64,000 nucleotides of DNA, taken from the NCBI RefSeq assembly GCF_017161565.1, contig NZ_CP066796.1, positions 1,922,001 through 1,986,000 on the forward strand, in the 5' to 3' direction. The notes under the pieces were generated by a model, which saw nothing but the letters and a program-made list of their open reading frames with translations, was not told the DNA's origin and ran no database searches. The position numbers and the translations under genes are program-made. Positions 48,177 to 60,414 of this stretch are shown here, piece by piece; position 1 is the first letter of the stretch; the number at the start of each line of letters is the position of its first letter. The stretch is from Erwinia amylovora (GTDB taxonomy: Bacteria; Pseudomonadota; Gammaproteobacteria; Enterobacterales; Enterobacteriaceae).

Positions 48177-48404
48177 TTTTGTTCCTTGTCAAGCGTTGGT
48201 GAACAGTATCACCATAAAAGAAAATCTTTAAAATTAATCATATAAATGCTTTCGCGTTGATATTTGTGCTGTATTACAACAATCGCTCCAAGGTATTAAC
48301 TGCCTCTCTGCGTGTTGTGGCAAAATAGTAGCATCGTTTGCGTCAGACAACTGACAGAACACAATGTTGCGCTTGCGCAACGCCTGACGTTTTTGGAGAT
48401 TGAC

Positions 48405-48995
48405 ATGCAACTCAAACGGGTGGCTGAAGCCAACTTACCCACGCCCCGGGGCGATTTCCTGATGGTTGGTTTTGAAGAACTGGCAACCGGGCACGATCAT
48501 GTCGCACTGGTTTATGGCGATATTTCCGGCGGTGAACCGGTACTGTCTCGCGTTCATTCAGAGTGTCTTACAGGTGATGCTTTGTTCAGCCTGCGCTGCG
48601 ACTGCGGTTTCCAGCTGGATGCGGCGCTGACCCAGATTGCTGAACAAGGGCGCGGGATCCTGCTCTATCACCGTCAGGAAGGGCGCAATATCGGCCTGCT
48701 GAACAAAATCCGGGCGTATGCGCTGCAGGATAAAGGTTACGATACGGTGGAAGCAAATCATCAGTTGGGCTTTGCCGCCGATGAGCGTGATTTCACCATA
48801 TGTGCTGATATGTTCAAACTGCTGGGAGTGAATGAAGTTCGACTGCTGACCAATAACCCGCGTAAGGTGGAGATCCTTAGTGAAGCCGGGATCAATATAG
48901 TCGAGCGTGTACCGCTGATTGTTGGACGCAACCCCAGCAATACGCATTACCTCGATACTAAGGCGGCGAAGCTGGGACACCTGCTGTCGAAATAG
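48405..48995 (+). CDS. ribA: GTP cyclohydrolase II
   Basis: The first committed step of riboflavin synthesis from GTP. From ATG 48405 it has 196 residues. Zinc ligands are in [19 protein letters not shown], and the active region [14 protein letters not shown] follows. The upstream open frame to 48312 is not conserved. TGGAG precedes the start. Confidence 0.97.
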   Translation: MQLKRVAEANLPTPRGDFLMVGFEELATGHDHVALVYGDISGGEPVLSRVHSECLTGDALFSLRCDCGFQLDAALTQIAEQGRGILLYHRQEGRNIGLLNKIRAYALQDKGYDTVEANHQLGFAADERDFTICADMFKLLGVNEVRLLTNNPRKVEILSEAGINIVERVPLIVGRNPSNTHYLDTKAAKLGHLLSK

Positions 48996-49004
48996 CTTGT
49001 CAAA

Positions 49005-49039
49005 ACGCTGCAGGATAAGGCTTAATCCTCCTGCAGCGT
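49005..49039. terminator. Terminator hairpin between ribA and acnA
   Basis: ACGCTGCAGGA and TCCTGCAGCGT form an 11-bp perfect stem between convergent genes. On the minus strand TTTT follows directly, so it best fits the end of acnA. Confidence 0.7.
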
Positions 49040-49056
49040 ATGCATATAACTGATTG

Positions 49057-51738
49057 TTATTGCAGCATATTACGGATCACGTAATGCAGGATGCCATCGT
49101 TTTTGTAATACGTCAGTTCATTGCCGGTATCAATCCGGCAGCGCGCGGCCAGCACCTCTTGACTACCGTCCTCTCTGGTCAGGGTTACGCTGACCGTGCC
49201 GCCCGGTTTAAGCTGCCGGAGATCGACCACCTCGATCTGTTCATCTCCGGTTAATTTCAGGGTTTTACGCGTTACACCTTGCGGGAATTCCAGCGGCAAA
49301 ATCCCCATGCCGATCAGATTTGAGCGGTGAATACGCTCAAATGATTCGGCGATGACCACCCGTACTCCCTGCAACCGCGGCCCCTTTGCCGCCCAGTCAC
49401 GGCTGGAGCCGGATCCATACTCTTTGCCTGCAATGATCGCGAGCGGAATGCCGGCCTGCTGATAGCGCATTGCCGCATCGTAAATCGCCATCTGCTCATT
49501 ACCGGGTATGTAACGCGTCATCCCCCCTTCCACGCCGGGGACCATTTCATTGCGGATCCTGATATTGGCAAAGGTACCGCGCATCATCACTTCATGATTG
49601 CCGCGCCTTGAACCATAGGAGTTAAAGTCGCCTCGTTCAACGCCGTGCTCCAGCAGATAACGCCCCGCCGGACTATCCGCTTTGATGCTACCGGCTGGCG
49701 AGATATGGTCAGTGGTGACAGAATCCCCAAGCATCGCCAGAATACGCGCTCCGTGTATGTCCTGCACCGGTTTCGGTTCCTTATCCATGCCATCAAAAAA
49801 GGGTGAAAGGCGAATATAGGTCGAGCTGCCATCCCAGTCGTAGGTGGCCGCTTCGCTGACGTGAATCGACTGCCATTCCGGCGTGCCTTCAAACACCTCG
49901 GCATACTCTTTGTGGAACATGGTGATGGAGACCATCTGCACCGCCTCGGCGATTTCTGTCGGACTCGGCCAGATATCTCTGAGATACACTGCGTTGCCGT
50001 TAATATCCTCGCCGATGGGATCGCTCTCCAGATTGAGCGTCATGTTTCCGGCCAGCGCGTATGCCACCACCAGCGGCGGTGAGGCCAGCCAGTTCGTTTT
50101 GACAAACGGATGGATACGACCTTCGAAATTACGATTACCGGAAAGCACGGCACCCACTGTCAGATCGCCCTGCCGGATGGCCTTTTCAATTTCATCAGGC
50201 AGCGGGCCAGAGTTACCAATGCAGGTGGTACAGCCATAACCCACCAGATTAAAGCCAAGTTTATCCAGATAAGGAGTCAGTCGGGCGCTGGCAAGATAGT
50301 CGGAAACCACCCTGGAGCCCGGTGCCAGCGAGGCCTTTACCCAGGGCTTAGGCTTCAGTCCCAGCATGACGGCTTTTTTTGCCAGCAGTCCGGCAGCCAT
50401 CATCACGCTGGGGTTTGAGGTATTGGTGCAGGAGGTGATCGCGGCAATGACTACGGCTCCATCTTCCAGTTGATACTGCTGGCCGGAGCGACCGTCGCGG
50501 CAGCTAACCGCATGATGCTGTTTTAGTGCGTAATTGATTTCCAGCTGGTTGCTGGCGCGAAAAGCGGCCGGCACATCTCTTAGCGATACGCGATCCTGTG
50601 GCCGCTTCGGCCCGGCTACGCTCGATTCGACGCTGTTCATGTCCAGAGCCAGCGAGCTGGTAAACACCGGTTCATCACCGCTACATCGCCATAAGCCTTG
50701 CGCTTTGGCATAAGCTTCCACCAGCGCCAGCTGATCGTTACTGCGCCCGGTCAGTTTCATATAGCCCAGGGTGACGTCATCGACGGGGAAGAAACCACAG
50801 GTAGCGCCGTATTCAGGCGCCATATTGGCGATGGTGGCACGATCGGCCAGCGGCAAATCATCCAGGCCATCCCCATAGAACTCAACAAATTTACCGACCA
50901 CGCCGTGCTGACGCAGCATTTGCGTTACCGTAAGCACCAGGTCAGTTGCGGTGATCCCGGGCTGAAGTTTGCCCGTCAGTTTGAAACCAACTACGTCCGG
51001 GATAAGCATTGATACCGGCTGCCCCAGCATGGCGGCTTCTGCTTCAATTCCCCCTACGCCCCAGCCCAGCACACCGAGTGCATTGATCATCGTGGTATGT
51101 GAATCGGTACCGACCAGCGTATCAGGCCAGGCAACTTCCCTGTCCCCATCGGACTCGTGCCAGACGGCCTGGCCGAGGTATTCCAGATTGACCTGATGGC
51201 AGATCCCGGTGCCCGGCGGAACGACGCTAAAACGGTTGAAAGCTTTCTGCCCCCAACGCAAGAACACGTAACGTTCATGGTTCCGTTCCATTTCAAGGTG
51301 CACGTTTTCTGCAAAAGCATCATCATTACCGTAGCGATCGACCGTCACCGAATGGTCGATCACCAGATCGACGGGCGTTAACGGGTTCACTTTCGCCACA
51401 TCACCGCCAAGGCGCTGAACCGCTTCGCGCATGGCAGCCAAATCCACGACTGCCGGAACGCCGGTAAAGTCTTGCATCAGTACCCTGGCCGGACGGTAAG
51501 CAATTTCTCGCTGCGCATGAGCATGTTTCAGCCACCCGGCCAGGGCGCGGATATCTTCAGCGGTCACGGAATCTTCGTCCTGCCAGCGCAGCAGGTTTTC
51601 CATCAGCACCTTCATTGATTTTGGCAGACGAGAGATATCGCCGAGTTCAGCGGCGGCTTTGGTAAGGCTAAAATAGTGATAGCGCTTTTGATTTACATCC
51701 AGGAAGTGCTGGCTGAGTTGGCGCAGGGTTGTCGACAT
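49057..51738 (-). CDS. acnA: Aconitate hydratase A
   Basis: A [4Fe-4S] enzyme interconverting citrate and isocitrate, the stress- and stationary-phase aconitase. Its 893 residues match the family. Cluster Cys residues lie in [10 protein letters not shown] and [14 protein letters not shown]. The swivel domain contains [17 protein letters not shown]. Iron-sulfur aconitases are typical RyhB targets, so the small RNA at 25381-25470 may affect it. Confidence 0.97.
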   Translation of the reverse strand: MSTTLRQLSQHFLDVNQKRYHYFSLTKAAAELGDISRLPKSMKVLMENLLRWQDEDSVTAEDIRALAGWLKHAHAQREIAYRPARVLMQDFTGVPAVVDLAAMREAVQRLGGDVAKVNPLTPVDLVIDHSVTVDRYGNDDAFAENVHLEMERNHERYVFLRWGQKAFNRFSVVPPGTGICHQVNLEYLGQAVWHESDGDREVAWPDTLVGTDSHTTMINALGVLGWGVGGIEAEAAMLGQPVSMLIPDVVGFKLTGKLQPGITATDLVLTVTQMLRQHGVVGKFVEFYGDGLDDLPLADRATIANMAPEYGATCGFFPVDDVTLGYMKLTGRSNDQLALVEAYAKAQGLWRCSGDEPVFTSSLALDMNSVESSVAGPKRPQDRVSLRDVPAAFRASNQLEINYALKQHHAVSCRDGRSGQQYQLEDGAVVIAAITSCTNTSNPSVMMAAGLLAKKAVMLGLKPKPWVKASLAPGSRVVSDYLASARLTPYLDKLGFNLVGYGCTTCIGNSGPLPDEIEKAIRQGDLTVGAVLSGNRNFEGRIHPFVKTNWLASPPLVVAYALAGNMTLNLESDPIGEDINGNAVYLRDIWPSPTEIAEAVQMVSITMFHKEYAEVFEGTPEWQSIHVSEAATYDWDGSSTYIRLSPFFDGMDKEPKPVQDIHGARILAMLGDSVTTDHISPAGSIKADSPAGRYLLEHGVERGDFNSYGSRRGNHEVMMRGTFANIRIRNEMVPGVEGGMTRYIPGNEQMAIYDAAMRYQQAGIPLAIIAGKEYGSGSSRDWAAKGPRLQGVRVVIAESFERIHRSNLIGMGILPLEFPQGVTRKTLKLTGDEQIEVVDLRQLKPGGTVSVTLTREDGSQEVLAARCRIDTGNELTYYKNDGILHYVIRNMLQ

Positions 51739-51872
51739 GGCTTCTCCATTGTTGTTATCTGTTTATCATAACCATAGGAAATACAGGGTTAGCTTTAAAC
51801 ATAGCACAAGCGGGTAACCAGATTAGCCAGCAACTCCATTTGAGAAATGCTGAAACAAAAAAATATAAACGG

Positions 51873-51908
51873 AAAAAAAACGCCTCGCTAATCAAATCAG
51901 CGAGGCGT
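51873..51908 (-). terminator. Strong rho-independent terminator
   Basis: The minus strand has ACGCCTCGCT-loop-AGCGAGGCGT, a 10-bp perfect stem followed by eight T. It lies 34 bases after the stop of the small gene at 51942-52157. Confidence 0.85.
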
Positions 51909-51941
51909 CAAAATCTATTTGTCTGGGCTGTCATCTTGACT

Positions 51942-52157
51942 TTATTTTTTAACTTGACTGCCAATCCATTGTGCACCGGTGCTGACAAAAGTGAAGTCTT
52001 CAGCCGCATGGCCTTTAATTTGCGTTAAGTTAGTTTTTATTTCATCTAAGCTTGCTGCCTCAGGCAGAAGCAAAATCAATCCCTGCTTGATCCCGGCATA
52101 AAGCAGGCACAAATTGACGGATACAGTGGCATACTGGCCAGCAAAATGAATATCCAT
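51942..52157 (-). CDS. 71-residue hypothetical protein
   Basis: The product starts MDIHFAGQYATVSVNLCLLY and ends WIGSQVKK. It has a mixed, strand-rich composition and no membrane segment beyond a moderately hydrophobic stretch (GIKQGLILLLPEA). No family is recognised and the start lacks an obvious ribosome site. The excellent terminator right after its stop argues that a transcript ends here. It lies between yciX and acnA on the same strand. Confidence 0.5.
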   Translation of the reverse strand: MDIHFAGQYATVSVNLCLLYAGIKQGLILLLPEAASLDEIKTNLTQIKGHAAEDFTFVSTGAQWIGSQVKK

Positions 52158-52213
52158 TAACAGTTTATAAACTTTTATTCACCTGGTTTCGAAAGACATT
52201 ATCACGCACTGAC

Positions 52214-52393
52214 TTATTTTAGGTTTTTATCTTCAAACATCGACTCGATGAAACCGCGCTGTAATTTGGTCAGATCCCACGATAATGGAACCTTCAGCTG
52301 AGCGTCGTTATGACTCCGCTCAACAGTTTTACAAAAACCTTGATGAGTCATAGTGACTTCCCGAACCTGGCGTTTAACCAGAGCTGCGTGCAT
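52214..52393 (-). CDS. yciX: Small protein YciX
   Basis: ATG 52393 follows GGGGGT, gives 59 residues and starts only 3 bases after the ymiA stop. The sequence MHAALVKRQVREVTMTHQGF is basic; the C-terminal half contains PLSWDLTKLQRGFIESMF. The name rests mainly on the conserved order cysB-ymiA-yciX-acnA. Function is unknown. An upstream in-frame ATG at 52405 lies inside ymiA. Confidence 0.6.
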   Translation of the reverse strand: MHAALVKRQVREVTMTHQGFCKTVERSHNDAQLKVPLSWDLTKLQRGFIESMFEDKNLK

Positions 52394-52395
52394 AG

Positions 52396-52554
52396 TTACC
52401 CCCAAATATGCCAGACAGACAAAGCCGCAGCTGCCCAGAATAGTGCACAGCCAGCAAATACGGCCATCCAGGCTTTGCGTTTCAGGTTGCCAGAACGCTT
52501 AGCAGTAACGGCTTTCCGCCCGAAATCGGGTTGGACAGAGATTCTTGTAGCCAT
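52396..52554 (-). CDS. ymiA: Small membrane protein YmiA
   Basis: 52 residues: a basic N-terminus, then the YmiA-type segment LKRKAWMAVFAGCALFWAA and ending VWHIWG. One membrane span. E. coli YmiA has the same KRKAW-x-AVF and terminal WG and the same place beside cysB. GAGGTGA lies upstream. Coupled to yciX. No function known. Confidence 0.8.
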   Translation of the reverse strand: MATRISVQPDFGRKAVTAKRSGNLKRKAWMAVFAGCALFWAAAALSVWHIWG

Positions 52555-52980
52555 AATTTAATTTTCACCTCATAAAAGATTGCTTGGATCAATCAGGATT
52601 AATCCTAAACATTTAGTGGTGTAAAATCCAGTGATATTTAATTAACAAACGTCAATCAGCTTTTATTTAAGTTAAAGAAAATTCATTGCAACATTTTCAC
52701 CAACTGATTGAAAGTGATTCTCATCTGTAAAAAAATCAGTGTAGAAAGAGACACTTCACTGCCATGTAAGACGGGCAACAAAAAAGATAATCCATTAGTT
52801 GTAAGGACTTACTGCTTAGAAAAGTATATGAACGCCGCTGCCCATTTGCAAAATTGGGCAGCGAAAAGTGTGTACTGTTTCTCATTTAATAAATATTTAT
52901 TAAGTATGGTGTGAGCAATATTTCCTTTAAGACAAATTATTGGCGGCATATTGGCGATTAGAATAACAGGTAACCCCTAT
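52555..52980. other. AT-rich region between ymiA and cysB
   Basis: No gene is supported. It holds the presumed ymiA promoter and a perfect 9-bp hairpin CGCTGCCCA/TGGGCAGCG (52836-52863) without a T run. A short 68-codon frame across it (52708-52914) lacks a ribosome site. Confidence 0.4.
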
Positions 52981-53002
52981 CAAAAAGGCCCTGACCAGGG
53001 CC
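52981..53002 (-). terminator. cysB terminator
   Basis: GGCCCTGGTCAGGGCC on the minus strand is a perfect stem with minimal loop followed by TTTTT, 29 bases downstream of the cysB stop. Confidence 0.8.
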
Positions 53003-53030
53003 GATAAAAACATTGCTGTTATTAAGGTTA

Positions 53031-54098
<1,068 letters not shown>

Positions 54099-54216
54099 CT
54101 ATAACAACTATATCAAATATAGCGGATATGTATAGCATCGCCCGGGGAAAGCTGGAGAGAATAAGAAAAAGACGGGCAGCCCATTTCTGGACTGCCCACG
54201 ACGGAAATGGGCAAAA

Positions 54217-56814
54217 CTATTTCTTTGCAACTTCCCATTTACCATCAACATAGAAAGCGGACCAGCCGGTGGCCTTACCCTCTTTTTCGGTGCTGACATA
54301 CTGCTGTTTGTTTTTGCGACTGAAGCGCACCACTGCCTTGTTCCCCTCCGCGTCTTCCGCTGGAGCATCGGCCAAATAGCGCAACTTCTCTGGCAGGCGA
54401 TCGCGGAATCGTTGCAGCTCTTCTACCCGCGGCGCGCGGGTTTCACGCGATTTGGGGAAGGTGTTTGCCGCAAGGAATACACCGGCAGCACCATCACGCA
54501 AGACAAAGTATGCATCTGACTTTTCACAAGGCAGTTCTGGCAGCGGTACCGGATCTTCTTTCGGTGGCGCAACATCCCCGTTACGCAGAATTTTACGCGT
54601 GTTCTTACAGTCGTCATTCGTGCAGGCCATGTACTTGCCGAAACGCCCCATTTTAAGGTGCATTTCACCACCGCACTTCTCACATTCAACCACCGGCCCG
54701 TCATAACCTTTGATGCGGAACTCACCCTGTTCAATCTCGTAGCCATCGCATTCCGGGTTGTTACCACAAACGTGCAGTTTGCGCTGGTTATCGATCAGGT
54801 AACTGTCCATCGCCGTTCCACATTTACCGCAGCGACGGCGCGCGCGCAGCGCGTTGGTTTCCGCATCATCACCTTCGAGAATATTAAGCACTTCATTCTC
54901 GGGGATCAGGTTGATGGTCTGTTTACAGCGCTCCTTCGGCGGCAGGGCATAGCCGGAACAGCCAAGGAACACGCCGGTGCTGGCGGTACGAATACCCATT
55001 TGCCGGCTGCAGGACGGGCACTCAATGGACGTCACTACCATTTGGTTAGGCTGCATGCCGCCCTCTTCCGGATCTTTCTCTGCCTGCTCCAGCTGCTGGC
55101 TAAAATCACCGAAGAACTTATCAAGTACCGCTTTCCACTGCGCCTGGTTATTCGCCACCTTGTCCAGATTGTCTTCCATGTGTGCGGTGAAGTCATAATT
55201 CATCAGCTCACGGAAGTTCTCTTCAAGGCGGTCGGTAACGATCTCCCCCATTTTTTCAGCGTAGAATCGACGGCTTTCCACTTTCACGTAGCCGCGATCC
55301 TGAATGGTTGAGATGATAGAAGCATAGGTTGATGGACGGCCAATACCGCGTTTTTCCAGCTCGCGCACCAGCGAGGCTTCACTGAAACGAGCTGGCGGTT
55401 TGGTAAAGTGCTGACTTGGCAGCAGTTGTTGCAGGCTCAACTCGCTGCCTACTTCTACCGCTGGCAGAGTACGATCGTCGTCACCTTTCCGCAGTGCCGG
55501 CATGACTCGCGTCCAGCCATCAAACCGCAGCGTACGTCCCTTCGCCTTGAGTTTGAAATCCGCTGCTTCCACGGTCAGGGTGGTGGAATCAAATTGGGCA
55601 GGCATCATCTGGCAGGCGACGAACTGACGCCAAATCAGCTGATACAGCTTCTGCGCATCGGTTTCCATATCTTTCAGCTGCTCAGACTGCACTTTCACAT
55701 CAGACGGTCGAATGGCTTCGTGAGCTTCCTGTGAATTCTCTTTACTGCTGTAGAGGTTGGCGGTTTTCGGCAGATATTTCGCCCCGAATTCCTCTTCAAT
55801 ATAACCGCGCGCCATGCTTAGCGCATCCTGACTCAGGTTGGTGGAGTCGGTACGCATGTAGGTAATATGCCCGGCCTCATACAAACGCTGTGCCATCATC
55901 ATGGTTTTTTTCACGCCGAAACCGAGGCGGGTGCTGGCGGCCTGTTGCAATGTAGATGTGATAAACGGAGCGCCAGGCTTGCTGCCGGTCGGCTTATCTT
56001 CACGATCGACGACCACATAGCGCGCTTTTTCCAGCAGGCTGACCGCGGCATAAGTCTGGTCACGATTAATTGGCCGGAAAGGTTTATCGTGCTGGTGGGT
56101 TACCTGCATGGGCAAATCGACACCTTTTGGCGTCGTCAAATCGGCATTCAACTCCCAGTACTCTTCGGGCACGAAAGCCTTTATTTCGCGTTCGCGCTCG
56201 ACGACCAGACGCACCGCTACCGACTGGACACGCCCGGCGGACAGCCCGCGGGCGACTTTTTTCCACAGCAGCGGTGAGACCATATAGCCCACCACGCGAT
56301 CCATAAAACGCCGCGCCTGCTGGGCATTAACGCGGTCGATATTCAGCTCACCCGGCTTGTCAAACGCATGACGAATAGCATTTTTGGTTATTTCATTAAA
56401 CACCACGCGGCTGTAGCGCGATTCATCACCGCCGATCACTTCCCGCAGGTGCCAGGCAATGGCTTCCCCTTCGCGGTCGAGATCGGTAGCGAGATAGATA
56501 TGGTCAGCTTTTTCCGCCAGCGCTTTGAGTTCAGACACCACTTTTTCTTTGCCGGGCAGGATTTGGTAATTTGCTGCCCAGCCATGAAATGGGTCAACGC
56601 CCATACGGTTGACCAGCGCCGTCTTCTCGTCTTTTTTGACCTTTTTGGTGGGTTTACTGGTTGTAGAGTCAGTGCTCTTTTTAACTGTTGTTCCACTGGT
56701 TGGCAAATCACGAATGTGACCGACGCTGGATTTCACCACGTAGTCATTTCCGAGATATTTATTGATCGTTTTGGCTTTTGCCGGGGACTCAACTATTACG
56801 AGAGCTTTTCCCAT
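54217..56814 (-). CDS. topA: DNA topoisomerase I
   Basis: Relaxes negative supercoils. At 865 residues it equals E. coli. The TOPRIM domain starts [12 protein letters not shown] and has the metal motif [13 protein letters not shown]. Active-site Tyr is in [10 protein letters not shown] (about 319). Three C-terminal four-Cys zinc motifs follow ([27 protein letters not shown]). The C-terminal end is [15 protein letters not shown]. Confidence 0.98.
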   Translation of the reverse strand: MGKALVIVESPAKAKTINKYLGNDYVVKSSVGHIRDLPTSGTTVKKSTDSTTSKPTKKVKKDEKTALVNRMGVDPFHGWAANYQILPGKEKVVSELKALAEKADHIYLATDLDREGEAIAWHLREVIGGDESRYSRVVFNEITKNAIRHAFDKPGELNIDRVNAQQARRFMDRVVGYMVSPLLWKKVARGLSAGRVQSVAVRLVVEREREIKAFVPEEYWELNADLTTPKGVDLPMQVTHQHDKPFRPINRDQTYAAVSLLEKARYVVVDREDKPTGSKPGAPFITSTLQQAASTRLGFGVKKTMMMAQRLYEAGHITYMRTDSTNLSQDALSMARGYIEEEFGAKYLPKTANLYSSKENSQEAHEAIRPSDVKVQSEQLKDMETDAQKLYQLIWRQFVACQMMPAQFDSTTLTVEAADFKLKAKGRTLRFDGWTRVMPALRKGDDDRTLPAVEVGSELSLQQLLPSQHFTKPPARFSEASLVRELEKRGIGRPSTYASIISTIQDRGYVKVESRRFYAEKMGEIVTDRLEENFRELMNYDFTAHMEDNLDKVANNQAQWKAVLDKFFGDFSQQLEQAEKDPEEGGMQPNQMVVTSIECPSCSRQMGIRTASTGVFLGCSGYALPPKERCKQTINLIPENEVLNILEGDDAETNALRARRRCGKCGTAMDSYLIDNQRKLHVCGNNPECDGYEIEQGEFRIKGYDGPVVECEKCGGEMHLKMGRFGKYMACTNDDCKNTRKILRNGDVAPPKEDPVPLPELPCEKSDAYFVLRDGAAGVFLAANTFPKSRETRAPRVEELQRFRDRLPEKLRYLADAPAEDAEGNKAVVRFSRKNKQQYVSTEKEGKATGWSAFYVDGKWEVAKK

Positions 56815-57331
56815 GGTTACCTTTACCTGATTAAAACATCCGAGTGTAATTCATGCCGTCATTGTAGAGACGCGCAGCGCAGTTGCAATATAAGGCTGTT
56901 GGGGAAAACGAATGCAACCCGCCTGACCTTTGATCAAAGCCGGTGCGAAAAGTCCCAATACAACATGTTGATTAACGGCATGTTTTACAACCTGTTAAGC
57001 GAATATCTAACAAAGCGTAAAGTCTGTTTTACGCTCGGAACCCGAAACGCCCACACTCTACCTGATAAAATCTGTTACGCAACTTAATTAGCATTAAGGC
57101 TCCGTTTACGCCAGAAAAGGGACAAAAAAGAGAAGCGTTTTGCCAGCAGTGGCAAACTTTTCAAATTTATTCCGTTGAAGATTGCCAGCCCACAACTCTG
57201 AAATGCTAACGAGTTTGAGGTGTCGACACACTCTGCGGGTTGCGCCTGAAGTCGCCGGCAAACTCTATCCTCCGCCTGCTGCACTGTTCACGCCCGGCTG
57301 TGGCGCCCGCTGGTGCGGGCGCAAGAGTTCA
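56815..57331. other. Intergenic region between topA and sohB
   Basis: 517 bases without a supported gene; E. coli has yciN here and no trace is seen. The topA-proximal part presumably carries its promoters. A perfect 8-bp stem GCGCCCGC/GCGGGCGC at 57303-57322 lies just past the sohB stop and may terminate sohB. Confidence 0.45.
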
Positions 57332-58381
57332 TTATAACAGCGGTTTATCGCCGCGTTGCCAGATGCGTAGCAGCAGGCGTTCAAGGCTACTGGTTGCGCT
57401 CTGGGTAAAACGGTCAATCATCCCTTTACGTCTGGCGTAGCGCACCCCGATTACCTGATGTTTTTCGATATGGTCGATAATCAGATCGTCGCTGGTACCG
57501 ATGGCATCCACCAGCCCTTTTTCCAGCGCCTGTTGACCATACCAGTGTTCGCCGGTGGCAATGCTGTCAATGTCAAGCGTAGGGCGCATCTGATGAACAA
57601 ATTGCTTAAACAGCTGATGGGTTTCATTCAGCTCCTCGCGAAACTTCTCACGCCCCTGCTCGGTATTTTCACCAAACAGCGTCAGAGTGCGCTTGTATTC
57701 CCCGGCCGTGTGCAGCTCAACGTCGATTTCATTGCGTTTCAGCAGACGGTTAAAATTGGGGATTTGCGCAACGACGCCAATCGAGCCAATAATAGAAAAC
57801 GGCGCGGCAACGATGCGATCTGCCACGCAGGCCATCATGTAACCCCCGCTGGCGGCAACTTTATCTACGGCCACCGTTAGCGGGATGTTTTTATCACGCA
57901 GCCGCTGCAGTTGAGATGCGGCCAAACCATAACCATGTACCACACCGCCGGGGCTTTCAAGGCGCAGCAGAACTTCATCACCCTTTTCTGCCACCGCCAT
58001 CACCGCAGAAACCTCTTCGCGCAGCGATGAGACTTCTCCGGCATCCATACTGCCTTTGAAATCAATAACGTACAGCGTGGGTTTTCCTCCGTTCACGGCA
58101 TGGCCAGACTTTGCCTGCTGCCTGGCGGATTTTGCCTCCTGCTTATCCTTTTTTTTCCGCTCCTTGTTCCACAACTTTTGCTGTGGGGGTTCCATTTTTG
58201 CCAGACGCATCCTGTCCTGCATCTCGCTGTAATTCTCATCCAGCCGGGTAAGTTTAAGCTGCCCGGTGTGGGCGCGCTTGCGCATGGCCAGATTGGTAAC
58301 GATTATCGCGATTGCCGCAATCGCCACCACCACGGTGACGGTTTTCGCCAGGAAAAGTCCGTAATAAGAGAGTAGTTCCAC
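57332..58381 (-). CDS. sohB: Inner-membrane protease SohB (S49 family)
   Basis: A 349-residue signal-peptide-peptidase-like serine protease with an N-terminal membrane span (GLFLAKTVTVVVAIAAIAI). The S49 domain has ESPGGVVHGYGLAASQLQRL, the catalytic Ser region KVAASGGYMMACVAD and the downstream Lys-containing region SIIGSIGV. It is a multicopy suppressor of degP loss in E. coli. Confidence 0.95.
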   Translation of the reverse strand: MELLSYYGLFLAKTVTVVVAIAAIAIIVTNLAMRKRAHTGQLKLTRLDENYSEMQDRMRLAKMEPPQQKLWNKERKKKDKQEAKSARQQAKSGHAVNGGKPTLYVIDFKGSMDAGEVSSLREEVSAVMAVAEKGDEVLLRLESPGGVVHGYGLAASQLQRLRDKNIPLTVAVDKVAASGGYMMACVADRIVAAPFSIIGSIGVVAQIPNFNRLLKRNEIDVELHTAGEYKRTLTLFGENTEQGREKFREELNETHQLFKQFVHQMRPTLDIDSIATGEHWYGQQALEKGLVDAIGTSDDLIIDHIEKHQVIGVRYARRKGMIDRFTQSATSSLERLLLRIWQRGDKPLL

Positions 58382-58599
58382 ACAATCCGCCTTAAATTAC
58401 ATTACGTTAGAGATGAGATTAGTGTAGCTGAGTCATGGCCCTGAGTCGCCTGCAACCCGTTAACAAAAGATGAATAACTGTCTAAAAGGATTGAACACAA
58501 TAGTCATTTCAGGCATAACTCGCATTATTCAAGCGGAGCAAGGGGTGGTTGAAACTGAAGCTTCTCTTGCCTTGTCTACCGATCGCAAAGGAATTTTAC

Positions 58600-59367
58600 G
58601 TGCTGTATCAACCAAAAAGCGACCTGCTTAATAACCGAATCATTCTGGTAACCGGAGCCAGTGATGGTATCGGGCGCGAAGCGGCTTTAACCTATGCGCG
58701 CTACGGTGCACAGGTCGTGCTTTTAGCTCGCAACGCAGAAAAACTGCTTCAGGTCAGCAAAGAAGTGGCTGCATGCAGTCAGTCACAACGCGCTGCGCTC
58801 TGGTTTGCACTCGATTTAGAGACGGCGACGCCGGAAAATTGCCAGCAGCTGGCACGTTCCCTCGCCGGGAAAATTCCGCACCTTGATGGGGTATTGCACA
58901 ATGCCGGATTGCTGGGTGAGGTCTTACCCATGCAACAGCAGGACCCGGCCATCTGGCAACAGGTGATGCGGGTTAATATAGACGGCACGTTCTTTCTGAC
59001 TCAGGCATTGCTGCCGCTGCTGCTAAAATCGCCAGCTGCTTCTCTGGTCTTCACATCATCCAGCGTAGGTCGCCAGGGGCGCGCCGGCTGGGGCGCTTAT
59101 TCCGTTTCCAAGTTCGCTACCGAAGGCATGATGCAGGTGCTGGCACAGGAGTACGATCCGCGCCAGCTGCGCGTAAACTGTATCAATCCGGGCGGTACGC
59201 GCACCAAAATGCGCGCCAGCGCCTTCCCGGATGAAGATGCCGCTAAGCTGAAAACGCCCGCAGAGATCATGACGCTCTATCTGTGGCTGATGGGCGACGA
59301 CAGCAAAGGTAAGACCGGTATCAGTTTTGATGCACAGCCTGGCCGTAAGCCGGGCGCGGCAGAATAA
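58600..59367 (+). CDS. yciK: Short-chain dehydrogenase YciK
   Basis: A Rossmann-fold oxidoreductase of 255 residues from GTG 58600, which follows AAAGGA at 8 bases. The sequence VLYQPKSDLLNNRIILVTGA aligns with the E. coli start. NAD(P) motif GASDGIG, NAG motif HNAGLLG, and catalytic Ser and AYSVSK are all present. Substrate unknown. btuR, the usual downstream neighbour in E. coli, is absent. Confidence 0.93.
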   Translation: MLYQPKSDLLNNRIILVTGASDGIGREAALTYARYGAQVVLLARNAEKLLQVSKEVAACSQSQRAALWFALDLETATPENCQQLARSLAGKIPHLDGVLHNAGLLGEVLPMQQQDPAIWQQVMRVNIDGTFFLTQALLPLLLKSPAASLVFTSSSVGRQGRAGWGAYSVSKFATEGMMQVLAQEYDPRQLRVNCINPGGTRTKMRASAFPDEDAAKLKTPAEIMTLYLWLMGDDSKGKTGISFDAQPGRKPGAAE

Positions 59368-59526
59368 TCCTTGGGGACAACCCAAAAACACCTGTAGCAG
59401 AGCGTTAGCAGGACGGGATGAGTAACAACGGCTTAACCCCGCTGCCAACGGAATTAACCGGCCTGAAAACCCCGGCCGGATGAAAATATAAGGGCGAGGA
59501 TGGCCCCCAGCCACCCTAACGGGTGG

Positions 59527-60414
59527 TTAACCCTGCTGACGCTTTGAAGGACGACGACCGCTGCCGGGTTTGCTCACCTTGGTGGTGGTGTGACGTTTTA
59601 CCGCACGACGAATTTGATTCGCCTTGGTACGACGGCGATCTTTTTCCACCGGCACTTTACTGACGGTTTCAGGTGCCAGCCCCACCAACTCACGCAGATA
59701 GTTTGTAGGTGCCAGATCCAGTTCGGTCCAGCCACCGCGTGGCAGTCCTTTCGGCAAATCAATGTCACCGTAGCGGATGCGGATCAGGCGACTAACCTGC
59801 ACGCCAACGGCTTCCCACAGGCGGCGCACCTCGCGGTTACGTCCTTCGGTCAGGGTCACGTTGTACCACTGGTTAATCCCTTCACCGCCGGTGAACTTTA
59901 GCGTTTTGAACGCTGCCGGGCCATCCTCCAGCTGCACGCCACGACTGAGCAGCTTGATCTTGTCATCATCAACCGCACCAAACACGCGAACGGCATATTC
60001 ACGCTCGACTTCGCGGCTCGGGTGCATCAAACGGTTCGCCAGCTCGCCATCGGTGGTGAACAGCAAAAGACCACAGGTATTGACGTCGAGACGCCCTACT
60101 GCTATCCAGCGTGCGCCACGCAGTTTGGGCAGGCGATCGAACACCGTTGGCCGTCCTTCCGGGTCGTTGCGGGTGCAAAGCTCACCTTCCGGCTTGTAAT
60201 AAGCCAGCACGCGGCACACTTCACTGATGGATTCACTGACCGGCACAACGTGGCCGTCGATGCGGATTTTCAAGGATGCGGCTGGCTCTACGCGGTCGCC
60301 CAGCGTGGCCAGCTTGCCGTCGACGCTAACGCGCCCGGCGGAGATCATGGTTTCGATTTCACGACGGGAACCGTGCCCGGCGCGTGCTAAAACTTTTTGT
60401 AACTTTTCGCTCAT
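59527..60414 (-). CDS. rluB: 23S rRNA pseudouridine(2605) synthase RluB
   Basis: 295 residues: an N-terminal S4 RNA-binding domain ([20 protein letters not shown]) and the RsuA-family catalytic Asp in [18 protein letters not shown] basic C-terminal tail ([20 protein letters not shown]) follows. Modifies U2605 of 23S rRNA. Confidence 0.96.
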   Translation of the reverse strand: MSEKLQKVLARAGHGSRREIETMISAGRVSVDGKLATLGDRVEPAASLKIRIDGHVVPVSESISEVCRVLAYYKPEGELCTRNDPEGRPTVFDRLPKLRGARWIAVGRLDVNTCGLLLFTTDGELANRLMHPSREVEREYAVRVFGAVDDDKIKLLSRGVQLEDGPAAFKTLKFTGGEGINQWYNVTLTEGRNREVRRLWEAVGVQVSRLIRIRYGDIDLPKGLPRGGWTELDLAPTNYLRELVGLAPETVSKVPVEKDRRRTKANQIRRAVKRHTTTKVSKPGSGRRPSKRQQG

